Shown here: positions 49,030 to 60,267 of the stretch, piece after piece
Layout of the letters: every line of letters starts with the position of its first letter
Numbering within the stretch: the first letter of the stretch is position 1
Origin: Budorcas taxicolor
Taxonomy: Eukaryota; Chordata; Mammalia; Artiodactyla; Bovidae
DNA length: 64,000 bases
NCBI RefSeq assembly: GCF_023091745.1
Contig: NW_026292709.1
Span: forward strand, 433,153 to 497,152
Reading direction: 5' to 3'
The notes under the pieces: model-generated
Told to the model about the DNA's origin: nothing
The model's input: the letters and a program-made list of their open reading frames with translations, nothing else
The model's database searches: none
Made by a program: the position numbers and the translations under genes

Positions 49030-50434
49030 AGGTGCAAAGGCAAGGCAGGAGTGGAGCTGAGGCCAGGAAGGCGCCAGGAGCGTCTGCCTGTCTGGCGCAG
49101 CCTGCTCCTTCCCGGGCAGGAAGCCTAGCAGCGAGGCAAGTCTGGGCGAGGCTCGCCCAGGGCAGAGCAGCCTCACGCCAGCAACTCTGCCAGATCGGGC
49201 CTCTGAGCAGAGCTGGAGCTCTGCCGTACTGGAGGCTCACTGGGCTCCGCCCAAGGAGTGATTGCAGACGCACGCAGCTGGGCTGCCTCCTCTTCTCCCG
49301 AGGAGGCTCGCTTCCCGCGTGCTGTGCACCAGGCTTCCAGGCGGGGGCGCCCCGCGCCTCCTACAGGTCTTGGCTCAGGGGCTGCTTCCCTGGAGCTGGG
49401 GCTGCCGGCGGGAGCCCAGACACGCAGGGGCAGGCCCCACCACCTGCACACGTCTCTGCTGGGGAGCAGAGCGCTAGGGACATGACGTCTGTCAGGCACC
49501 TTCTGGGCGCCCACGGAGTCAGCCTCCGGGAGTGTAGGGCTGCAGACCACAGCCAGGGGACCTGGGAGCCTTGTGCTCTCCGTGCGGCGCTGAGTCTGGG
49601 CGGCCAAGCAACCGCTGGTGGAGCCCTGCACTTGCCCTCCCCTGCCCTCTACGAGAGGCCTCACTGCTGGAGGGCTTGGCAGTGTGCAAGCCACCGGCTC
49701 CTAAGCCTTCCCCAAGGAGGCCCGGGGCCTAGATGCAAAGGCAAGGCAGGAGTGGAGCTGAGGCCAGGAAGGCGCCAGTGGCCTCTCCCAGCATCGCACA
49801 GCCTGCTCCTTCCCGGGCAGCAAGCCTAGCAGCGAGGCAAGCCTGGGCAAGTCTCGCCCAGGGCAGAGCAGCCTCGCGCAAGGCACTTGACTAGATCCGG
49901 CCTCTGAGCAGAGCTGGAGCTCTGCCGTCCTGGAGGCACACTCGGCTCGGCCCAAGCAGGGATTGCAGCTGCACGAGCCTTGGCTCCCTCGACTCTTCCC
50001 AAGGAGGCTCGCTTCCAAGCGGACCGTGCACTTGGCTTCCAGGCAGGGACGCCCCGCGCCTCCTGCAGGTCTTGGCACAGGGGCTGCTTCCCCTGAGCGG
50101 AGGCTGTGGGCGGCCGCCCAGACACGCAGGGGCAGGCCCCAACCACCTGCACACGTCTCTGCTGGTGGGGAGAGCACTAGGGAAATGACGTCTGTCAGGC
50201 ACCTTCTGGGCGCTCACGGAGTCAGCCTCCGGGTGTGTGGGGCTGCAGACCACAGCCAGGGGCCCTGGGAAGCCTGGTGCTCTCCGTGCTGTGCTGAGTC
50301 TGGGCGCCCAAGCGAGCGCTGGAGGAGCCCTGCACTTGCCATTCCCTTCCCTATGACAGAGCTCTCACGGCTGGAGGGCTTGGCAGCGGGCACCCCACCG
50401 GCCCCTAAGCCCTCCGCAAGGACGCCTGGGGACT
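49030..50434 (+). repeat. Unit 35: A + B3x hybrid
   Basis: A 49030-49730 has GTGTAGGGC and AAGGAGGCC like unit 31. B 49731-50434 is B3x for CGAGCCT and GGCGGCCGCCC, but has CCCTCGACTC and GTGGGG, the states of B4y. Confidence 0.95.
50107..50120. other. 14-bp NotI palindrome (unit 35)
   Basis: Same palindrome, 2,810 bp after the unit 33 copy, in a hybrid B monomer. Confidence 0.92.
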
Positions 50435-51839
50435 AGGTGCAAAGGCAAGGCAGGAGTGGAGCTGAGGCCAGGAAGGCGCCAGGAGCGTCTGCCTGTCTGG
50501 CGCAGCCTGCTCCTTCCCGGGCAGGAAGCCTAGCAGCGAGGCAAGTCTGGGCGAGGCTCGCCCAGGGCAGAGCAGCCTCACGCCAGCAACTCTGCCAGAT
50601 CGGGCCTCTGAGCAGAGCTGGAGCTCTGCCGTACTGGAGGCTCACTGGGCTCCGCCCAAGGAGTGATTGCAGACGCACGCAGCTGGGCTGCCTCCTCTTC
50701 TCCCGAGGAGGCTCGCTTCCCGCGTGCTGTGCACCAGGCTTCCAGGCGGGGGCGCCCCGCGCCTCCTACAGGTCTTGGCTCAGGGGCTGCTTCCCTGGAG
50801 CTGGGGCTGCCGGCGGGAGCCCAGACACGCAGGGGCAGGCCCCACCACCTGCACACGTCTCTGCTGGGGAGCAGAGCGCTAGGGACATGACGTCTGTCAG
50901 GCACCTTCTGGGCGCCCACGGAGTCAGCCTCCGGGAGTGTGGGGCTGCAGACCACAGCCAGGGGACCTGGGAGCCTTGTGCTCTCCGTGCGGCGCTGAGT
51001 CTGGGCGGCCAAGCAACCGCTGGTGGAGCCCTGCACTTGCCCTCCCCTGCCCTCTACGAGAGGCCTCACTGCTGGAGGGCTTGGCAGTGTGCAAGCCACC
51101 GGCTCCTAAGCCTTCCCCAAGGACGCCCGGGGCCTAGATGCAAAGGCAAGGCAGGAGTGGAGCTGAGGCCAGGAAGGCGCCAGTGGCCTCTCCCAGCATC
51201 GCACAGCCTGCTCCTTCCTGGGCAGCAAGCCTAGCAGCGAGGCAAGCCTGGGCAAGTCTCGCCCAGGGCAGAGCAGCCCCGCGCAAGGCACTTGACTAGA
51301 TCCGGCCTCTGAGCAGAGCTGGAGCTCTGCTGTCCTGGAGGCACACTCGGCTCGGCCCAAGCAGGGATTGCAGCTGCACGCGGCTTGGCTCCCTCGACTC
51401 TTCCCAAGGAGGCTCGCTTCCAAGCGGACCGTGCACTTGGCTTCCAGGCAGGGACGCCCCGCGCCTCCTGCAGGTCTTGGCACAGGGGCTGCTTCCCCTG
51501 AGCGGAGGCTGTGGGCGGCCGCCCAGACACGCAGGGGCAGGCCCCAACCACCTGCACACGTCTCTGCTGGTGGGGAGAGCACTAGGGAAATGACGTCTGT
51601 CAGGCACCTTCTGGGCGCTCACGGAGTCAGCCTCCGGGTGTGTGGGGCTGCAGACCACAGCCAGGGGCCCTGGGAAGCCTGGTGCTCTCCGTGCTGTGCT
51701 GAGTCTGGGCGCCCAAGCGAGCGCTGGAGGAGCCCTGCACTTGCCATTCCCTTCCCTATGACAGAGCTCTCACGGCTGGAGGGCTTGGCAGCGGGCACCC
51801 CACCGGCCCCTAAGCCCTCCGCAAGGACGCCTGGGGACT
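50435..51839 (+). repeat. Unit 36: A + B4y hybrid
   Basis: A 50435-51135 lacks the GAGTAGAGC and CTGGCACAG changes expected at a Y position. B 51136-51839 is B4y but carries GGCGGCCGCCC at 51512-51525, otherwise limited to B3x. Confidence 0.95.
51512..51525. other. 14-bp NotI palindrome in a B4y unit (unit 36)
   Basis: The only copy out of the 2,810-bp phase: 1,405 bp after the previous one, in a B4y background. Confidence 0.92.
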
Positions 51840-53244
51840 AGGTGCAAAGGCAAGGCAGGAGTGGAGCTGAGGCCAGGAAGGCGCCAGGAGCGTCTGCCTG
51901 TCTGGCGCAGCCTGCTCCTTCCCGGGCAGGAAGCCTAGCAGCGAGGCAAGTCTGGGCGAGGCTCGCCCAGGGCAGAGCAGCCTCACGCCAGCAACTCTGC
52001 CAGATCGGGCCTCTGAGCAGAGCTGGAGCTCTGCCGTACTGGAGGCTCACTGGGCTCCGCCCAAGGAGTGATTGCAGACGCACGCAGCTGGGCTGCCTCC
52101 TCTTCTCCCGAGGAGGCTCGCTTCCCGCGTGCTGTGCACCAGGCTTCCAGGCGGGGGCGCCCCGCGCCTCCTACAGGTCTTGGCTCAGGGGCTGCTTCCC
52201 TGGAGCTGGGGCTGCCGGCGGGAGCCCAGACACGCAGGGGCAGGCCCCACCACCTGCACACGTCTCTGCTGGGGAGCAGAGCGCTAGGGACATGACGTCT
52301 GTCAGGCACCTTCTGGGCGCCCACGGAGTCAGCCTCCGGGAGTGTAGGGCTGCAGACCACAGCCAGGGGACCTGGGAGCCTTGTGCTCTCCGTGCGGCGC
52401 TGAGTCTGGGCGGCCAAGCAACCGCTGGTGGAGCCCTGCACTTGCCCTCCCCTGCCCTCTACGAGAGGCCTCACTGCTGGAGGGCTTGGCAGTGTGCAAG
52501 CCACCGGCTCCTAAGCCTTCCCCAAGGAGGCCCGGGGCCTAGATGCAAAGGCAAGGCAGGAGTGGAGCTGAGGCCAGGAAGGCGCCAGTGGCCTCTCCCA
52601 GCATCGCACAGCCTGCTCCTTCCCGGGCAGCAAGCCTAGCAGCGAGGCAAGCCTGGGCAAGTCTCGCCCAGGGCAGAGCAGCCTCGCGCAAGGCACTTGA
52701 CTAGATCCGGCCTCTGAGCAGAGCTGGAGCTCTGCCGTCCTGGAGGCACACTCGGCTCGGCCCAAGCAGGGATTGCAGCTGCACGAGCCTTGGCTCCCTT
52801 GACTCTTCCCAAGGAGGCTCGCTTCCAAGCGGACCGTGCACTTGGCTTCCAGGCAGGGACGCCCCGCGCCTCCTGCAGGTCTTGGCACAGGGGCTGCTTC
52901 CCCTGAGCGGAGGCTGTGGGCGGCCGCCCAGACACGCAGGGGCAGGCCCCAACCACCTGCACACGTCTCTGCTGGTTGGGAGAGCACTAGGGAAATGACG
53001 TCTGTCAGGCACCTTCTGGGCGCTCACGGAGTCAGCCTCCGGGTGTGTGGGGCTGCAGACCACAGCCAGGGGCCCTGGGAAGCCTGGTGCTCTCCGTGCT
53101 GTGCTGAGTCTGGGCGCCCAAGCGAGCGCTGGAGGAGCCCTGCACTTGCCATTCCCTTCCCTATGACAGAGCTCTCACGGCTGGAGGGCTTGGCAGCGGG
53201 CACCCCACCGGCCCCTAAGCCCTCCGCAAGGACGCCTGGGGACT
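51840..53244 (+). repeat. Unit 37: A + B3x
   Basis: A 51840-52540 has GTGTAGGGC and AAGGAGGCC. B 52541-53244 is a full B3x with CCCTTGACTC and GTTGGG. Confidence 0.95.
52917..52930. other. 14-bp NotI palindrome (unit 37)
   Basis: Back in phase, 2,810 bp after the unit 35 copy. Confidence 0.92.
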
Positions 53245-54649
53245 AGGTGCAAAGGCAAGGCAGGAGTAGAGCTGAGGCCAGGAAGGCGCCAGGAGCGTCT
53301 GCCTGTCTGGCACAGCCTGCTCCTTCCCGGGCAGGAAGCCTAGCAGCGAGGCAAGTCTGGGCGAGGCTCGCCCAGGGCAGAGCAGCCTCACGCCAGCAAC
53401 TCTGCCAGATCGGGCCTCTGAGCAGAGCTGGAGCTCTGCCGTACTGGAGGCTCACTGGGCTCCGCCCAAGGAGTGATTGCAGACGCACGCAGCTGGGCTG
53501 CCTCCTCTTCTCCCGAGGAGGCTCGCTTCCCGCGTGCTGTGCACCAGGCTTCCAGGCGGGGGCGCCCCGCGCCTCCTACAGGTCTTGGCTCAGGGGCTGC
53601 TTCCCTGGAGCTGGGGCTGCCGGCGGGAGCCCAGACACGCAGGGGCAGGCCCCACCACCTGCACACGTCTCTGCTGGGGAGCAGAGCGCTAGGGACATGA
53701 CGTCTGTCAGGCACCTTCTGGGCGCCCACGGAGTCAGCCTCCGGGAGTGTGAGGCTGCAGACCACAGCCAGGGGACCTGGGAGCCTTGTGCTCTCCGTGC
53801 GGCGCTGAGTCTGGGCGGCCAAGCAACCGCTGGTGGAGCCCTGCACTTGCCCTCCCCTGCCCTCTACGAGAGGCCTCACTGCTGGAGGGCTTGGCAGTGT
53901 GCAAGCCACCGGCTCCTAAGCCTTCCCCAAGGACGCCCGGGGCCTAGATGCAAAGGCAAGGCAGGAGTGGAGCTGAGGCCAGGAAGGCGCCAGTGGCCTC
54001 TCCCAGCATCGCACAGCCTGCTCCTTCCTGGGCAGCAAGCCTAGCAGCGAGGCAAGCCTGGGCAAGTCTCGCCCAGGGCAGAGCAGCCCCGCGCAAGGCA
54101 CTTGACTAGATCCGGCCTCTGAGCAGAGCTGGAGCTCTGCTGTCCTGGAGGCACACTCGGCTCGGCCCAAGCAGGGATTGCAGCTGCACGCGGCTTGGCT
54201 CCCTCGACTCTTCCCAAGGAGGCTCGCTTCCAAGCGGACCGTGCACTTGGCTTCCAGGCAGGGACGCCCCGCGCCTCCTGCAGGTCTTGGCACAGGGGCT
54301 GCTTCCCCTGAGCGGAGGCTGTGGGCGGCAGCCCAGACACGCAGGGGCAGGCCCCAACCACCTGCACACGTCTCTGCTGGTGGGGAGAGCACTAGGGAAA
54401 TGACGTCTGTCAGGCACCTTCTGGGCGCTCACGGAGTCAGCCTCCGGGTGTGTGGGGCTGCAGACCACAGCCAGGGGCCCTGGGAAGCCTGGTGCTCTCC
54501 GTGCTGTGCTGAGTCTGGGCGCCCAAGCGAGCGCTGGAGGAGCCCTGCACTTGCCATTCCCTTCCCTATGACAGAGCTCTCACGGCTGGAGGGCTTGGCA
54601 GCGGGCACCCCACCGGCCCCTAAGCCCTCCGCAAGGACGCCTGGGGACT
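53245..54649 (+). repeat. Unit 38: A + B4y
   Basis: A 53245-53945 has GAGTAGAGC, CTGGCACAG and a private A at 53752 (GTGTGAGGC). B 53946-54649 is B4y. Confidence 0.95.
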
Positions 54650-56054
54650 AGGTGCAAAGGCAAGGCAGGAGTGGAGCTGAGGCCAGGAAGGCGCCAGGAG
54701 CGTCTGCCTGTCTGGCGCAGCCTGCTCCTTCCCGGGCAGGAAGCCTAGCAGCGAGGCAAGTCTGGGCGAGGCTCGCCCAGGGCAGAGCAGCCTCACGCCA
54801 GCAACTCTGCCAGATCGGGCCTCTGAGCAGAGCTGGAGCTCTGCCGTACTGGAGGCTCACTGGGCTCCGCCCAAGGAGTGATTGCAGACGCACGCAGCTG
54901 GGCTGCCTCCTCTTCTCCCGAGGAGGCTCGCTTCCCGCGTGCTGTGCACCAGGCTTCCAGGCGGGGGCGCCCCGCGCCTCCTACAGGTCTTGGCTCAGGG
55001 GCTGCTTCCCTGGAGCTGGGGCTGCCGGCGGGAGCCCAGACACGCAGGGGCAGGCCCCACCACCTGCACACGTCTCTGCTGGGGAGCAGAGCGCTAGGGA
55101 CATGACGTCTGTCAGGCACCTTCTGGGCGCCCACGGAGTCAGCCTCCGGGAGTGTGGGGCTGCAGACCACAGCCAGGGGACCTGGGAGCCTTGTGCTCTC
55201 CGTGCGGCGCTGAGTCTGGGCGGCCAAGCAACCGCTGGTGGAGCCCTGCACTTGCCCTCCCCTGCCCTCTACGAGAGGCCTCACTGCTGGAGGGCTTGGC
55301 AGTGTGCAAGCCACCGGCTCCTAAGCCTTCCCCAAGGACGCCCGGGGCCTAGATGCAAAGGCAAGGCAGGAGTGGAGCTGAGGCCAGGAAGGCGCCAGTG
55401 GCCTCTCCCAGCATCGCACAGCCTGCTCCTTCCCGGGCAGCAAGCCTAGCAGCGAGGCAAGCCTGGGCAAGTCTCGCCCAGGGCAGAGCAGCCTCGCGCA
55501 AGGCACTTGACTAGATCCGGCCTCTGAGCAGAGCTGGAGCTCTGCCGTCCTGGAGGCACACTCGGCTCGGCCCAAGCAGGGATTGCAGCTGCACGAGCCT
55601 TGGCTCCCTTGACTCTTCCCAAGGAGGCTCGCTTCCAAGCGGACCGTGCACTTGGCTTCCAGGCAGGGACGCCCCGCGCCTCCTGCAGGTCTTGGCACAG
55701 GGGCTGCTTCCCCTGAGCGGAGGCTGTGGGCGGCCGCCCAGACACGCAGGGGCAGGCCCCAACCACCTGCACACGTCTCTGCTGGTTGGGAGAGCACTAG
55801 GGAAATGACGTCTGTCAGGCACCTTCTGGGCGCTCACGGAGTCAGCCTCCGGGTGTGTGGGGCTGCAGACCACAGCCAGGGGCCCTGGGAAGCCTGGTGC
55901 TCTCCGTGCTGTGCTGAGTCTGGGCGCCCAAGCGAGCGCTGGAGGAGCCCTGCACTTGCCATTCCCTTCCCTATGACAGAGCTCTCACGGCTGGAGGGCT
56001 TGGCAGCGGGCACCCCACCGGCCCCTAAGCCCTCCGCAAGGACGCCTGGGGACT
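54650..56054 (+). repeat. Unit 39: A + B3x
   Basis: A 54650-55350 without the unit 31 changes; B 55351-56054 is B3x. Equivalent to unit 33. Confidence 0.95.
55727..55740. other. 14-bp NotI palindrome (unit 39)
   Basis: In phase, 2,810 bp after the unit 37 copy. Confidence 0.92.
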
Positions 56055-57459
56055 AGGTGCAAAGGCAAGGCAGGAGTAGAGCTGAGGCCAGGAAGGCGCC
56101 AGGAGCGTCTGCCTGTCTGGCACAGCCTGCTCCTTCCCGGGCAGGAAGCCTAGCAGCGAGGCAAGTCTGGGCGAGGCTCGCCCAGGGCAGAGCAGCCTCA
56201 CGCCAGCAACTCTGCCAGATCGGGCCTCTGAGCAGAGCTGGAGCTCTGCCGTACTGGAGGCTCACTGGGCTCCGCCCAAGGAGTGATTGCAGACGCACGC
56301 AGCTGGGCTGCCTCCTCTTCTCCCGAGGAGGCTCGCTTCCCGCGTGCTGTGCACCAGGCTTCCAGGCGGGGGCGCCCCGCGCCTCCTACAGGTCTTGGCT
56401 CAGGGGCTGCTTCCCTGGAGCTGGGGCTGCCGGCGGGAGCCCAGACACGCAGGGGCAGGCCCCACCACCTGCACACGTCTCTGCTGGGGAGCAGAGCGCT
56501 AGGGACATGACGTCTGTCAGGCACCTTCTGGGCGCCCACGGAGTCAGCCTCCGGGAGTGTGGGGCTGCAGACCACAGCCAGGGGACCTGGGAGCCTTGTG
56601 CTCTCCGTGCGGCGCTGAGTCTGGGCGGCCAAGCAACCGCTGGTGGAGCCCTGCACTTGCCCTCCCCTGCCCTCTACGAGAGGCCTCACTGCTGGAGGGC
56701 TTGGCAGTGTGCAAGCCACCGGCTCCTAAGCCTTCCCCAAGGACGCCCGGGGCCTAGATGCAAAGGCAAGGCAGGAGTGGAGCTGAGGCCAGGAAGGCGC
56801 CAGTGGCCTCTCCCAGCATCGCACAGCCTGCTCCTTCCTGGGCAGCAAGCCTAGCAGCGAGGCAAGCCTGGGCAAGTCTCGCCCAGGGCAGAGCAGCCCC
56901 GCGCAAGGCACTTGACTAGATCCGGCCTCTGAGCAGAGCTGGAGCTCTGCTGTCCTGGAGGCACACTCGGCTCGGCCCAAGCAGGGATTGCAGCTGCACG
57001 CGGCTTGGCTCCCTCGACTCTTCCCAAGGAGGCTCGCTTCCAAGCGGACCGTGCACTTGGCTTCCAGGCAGGGACGCCCCGCGCCTCCTGCAGGTCTTGG
57101 CACAGGGGCTGCTTCCCCTGAGCGGAGGCTGTGGGCGGCAGCCCAGACACGCAGGGGCAGGCCCCAACCACCTGCACACGTCTCTGCTGGTGGGGAGAGC
57201 ACTAGGGAAATGACGTCTGTCAGGCACCTTCTGGGCGCTCACGGAGTCAGCCTCCGGGTGTGTGGGGCTGCAGACCACAGCCAGGGGCCCTGGGAAGCCT
57301 GGTGCTCTCCGTGCTGTGCTGAGTCTGGGCGCCCAAGCGACCGCTGGAGGAGCCCTGCACTTGCCATTCCCTTCCCTATGACAGAGCTCTCACGGCTGGA
57401 GGGCTTGGCAGCGGGCACCCCACCGGCCCCTAAGCCCTCCGCAAGGACGCCTGGGGACT
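56055..57459 (+). repeat. Unit 40: A + B4y
   Basis: A 56055-56755 has GAGTAGAGC and CTGGCACAG. B 56756-57459 is B4y with a private C at 57341 (GCGACCGCTGG), the base found at this place in A monomers. Confidence 0.95.
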
Positions 57460-58863
57460 AGGTGCAAAGGCAAGGCAGGAGTGGAGCTGAGGCCAGGAAG
57501 GCGCCAGGAGCGTCTGCCTGTCTGGCGCAGCCTGCTCCTTCCCGGGCAGGAAGCCTAGCAGCGAGGCAAGTCTGGGCGAGGCTCGCCCAGGGCAGAGCAG
57601 CCTCACGCCAGCAACTCTGCCAGATCGGGCCTCTGAGCAGAGCTGGAGCTCTGCCGTACTGGAGGCTCACTGGGCTCCGCCCAAGGAGTGATTGCAGACG
57701 CACGCAGCTGGGCTGCCTCCTCTTCTCCCGAGGAGGCTCGCTTCCCGCGTGCTGTGCACCAGGCTTCCAGGCGGGGGCGCCCCGCGCCTCCTACAGGTCT
57801 TGGCTCAGGGGCTGCTTCCCTGGAGCTGGGGCTGCCGGCGGGAGCCCAGACACGCAGGGGCAGGCCCCACCACCTGCACACGTCTCTGCTGGGGAGCAGA
57901 GCGCTAGGGACATGACGTCTGTCAGGCACCTTCTGGGCGCCCACGGAGTCAGCCTCCGGGAGTGTGGGGCTGCAGACCACAGCCAGGGGACCTGGGAGCC
58001 TTGTGCTCTCCGTGCGGCGCTGAGTCTGGGCGGCCAAGCAACCGCTGGTGGAGCCCTGCACTTGCCCTCCCCTGCCCTCTACGAGAGGCCTCACTGCTGG
58101 AGGGCTTGGCAGTGTGCAAGCCACCGGCTCCTAAGCCTTCCCAAGGACGCCCGGGGCCTAGATGCAAAGGCAAGGCAGGAGTGGAGCTGAGGCCAGGAAG
58201 GCGCCAGTGGCCTCTCCCAGCATCGCACAGCCTGCTCCTTCCCGGGCAGCAAGCCTAGCAGCGAGGCAAGCCTGGGCAAGTCTCGCCCAGGGCAGAGCAG
58301 CCTCGCGCAAGGCACTTGACTAGATCCGGCCTCTGAGCAGAGCTGGAGCTCTGCCGTCCTGGAGGCACACTCGGCTCGGCCCAAGCAGGGATTGCAGCTG
58401 CACGAGCCTTGGCTCCCTTGACTCTTCCCAAGGAGGCTCGCTTCCAAGCGGACCGTGCACTTGGCTTCCAGGCAGGGACGCCCCGCGCCTCCTGCAGGTC
58501 TTGGCACAGGGGCTGCTTCCCCTGAGCGGAGGCTGTGGGCGGCCGCCCAGACACGCAGGGGCAGGCCCCAACCACCTGCACACGTCTCTGCTGGTTGGGA
58601 GAGCACTAGGGAAATGACGTCTGTCAGGCACCTTCTGGGCGCTCACGGAGTCAGCCTCCGGGTGTGTGGGGCTGCAGACCACAGCCAGGGGCCCTGGGAA
58701 GCCTGGTGCTCTCCGTGCTGTGCTGAGTCTGGGCGCCCAAGCGAGCGCTGGAGGAGCCCTGCACTTGCCATTCCCTTCCCTATGACAGAGCTCTCACGGC
58801 TGGAGGGCTTGGCAGCGGGCACCCCACCGGCCCCTAAGCCCTCCGCAAGGACGCCTGGGGACT
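57460..58863 (+). repeat. Unit 41: A with 1-bp deletion + B3x
   Basis: A 57460-58159 is 700 bp: CCTTCCCCAAGG has become CCTTCCCAAGG near 58140. B 58160-58863 is B3x. Confidence 0.95.
58536..58549. other. 14-bp NotI palindrome (unit 41)
   Basis: 2,809 bp after the unit 39 copy because of the 1-bp deletion near 58140. Confidence 0.92.
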
Positions 58864-60267
58864 AGGTGCAAAGGCAAGGCAGGAGTAGAGCTGAGGCCAG
58901 GAAGGCGCCAGGAGCGTCTGCCTGTCTGGCACAGCCTGCTCCTTCCCGGGCAGGAAGCCTAGCAGCGAGGCAAGTCTGGGCGAGGCTCGCCCAGGGCAGA
59001 GCAGCCTCACGCCAGCAACTCTGCCAGATCGGGCCTCTGAGCAGAGCTGGAGCTCTGCCGTACTGGAGGCTCACTGGGCTCCGCCCAAGGAGTGATTGCA
59101 GACGCACGCAGCTGGGCTGCCTCCTCTTCTCCCGAGGAGGCTCGCTTCCCGCGTGCTGTGCACCAGGCTTCCAGGCGGGGGCGCCCCGCGCCTCCTACAG
59201 GTCTTGGCTCAGGGGCTGCTTCCCTGGAGCTGGGGCTGCCGGCGGGAGCCCAGACACGCAGGGGCAGGCCCCACCACCTGCACACGTCTCTGCTGGGGAG
59301 CAGAGCGCTAGGGACATGACGTCTGTCAGGCACCTTCTGGGCGCCCACGGAGTCAGCCTCCGGGAGTGTGGGGCTGCAGACCACAGCCAGGGGACCTGGG
59401 AGCCTTGTGCTCTCCGTGCGGCGCTGAGTCTGGGCGGCCAAGCAACCGCTGGTGGAGCCCTGCACTTGCCCTCCCCTGCCCTCTACGAGAGGCCTCACTG
59501 CTGGAGGGCTTGGCAGTGTGCAAGCCACCGGCTCCTAAGCCTTCCCCAAGGACGCCCGGGGCCTAGATGCAAAGGCAAGGCAGGAGTGGAGCTGAGGCCA
59601 GGAAGGCGCCAGTGGCCTCTCCCAGCATCGCACAGCCTGCTCCTTCCTGGGCAGCAAGCCTAGCAGCGAGGCAAGCCTGGGCAAGTCTCGCCCAGGGCAG
59701 AGCAGCCCCGCGCAAGGCACTTGACTAGATCCGGCCTCTGAGCAGAGCTGGAGCTCTGCTGTCCTGGAGGCACACTCGGCTCGGCCCAAGCAGGGATTGC
59801 AGCTGCACGCGGCTTGGCTCCCTCGACTCTTCCCAAGGAGGCTCGCTTCCAAGCGGACCGTGCACTTGGCTTCCAGGCAGGGACGCCCCGCGCCTCCTGC
59901 AGGTCTTGGCACAGGGGCTGCTTCCCCTGAGCGGAGGCTGTGGGCGGCAGCCCAGACACGCAGGGGCAGGCCCCAACCACCTGCACACGTCTCTGCTGTG
60001 GGGAGAGCACTAGGGAAATGACGTCTGTCAGGCACCTTCTGGGCGCTCACGGAGTCAGCCTCCGGGTGTGTGGGGCTGCAGACCACAGCCAGGGGCCCTG
60101 GGAAGCCTGGTGCTCTCCGTGCTGTGCTGAGTCTGGGCGCCCAAGCGAGCGCTGGAGGAGCCCTGCACTTGCCATTCCCTTCCCTATGACAGAGCTCTCA
60201 CGGCTGGAGGGCTTGGCAGCGGGCACCCCACCGGCCCCTAAGCCCTCCGCAAGGACGCCTGGGGACT
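58864..60267 (+). repeat. Unit 42: A + B4y with 1-bp deletion
   Basis: A 58864-59564 has GAGTAGAGC and CTGGCACAG. B 59565-60267 is 703 bp: GCTGGTGGGG has become GCTGTGGGG near 59998. Confidence 0.95.
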
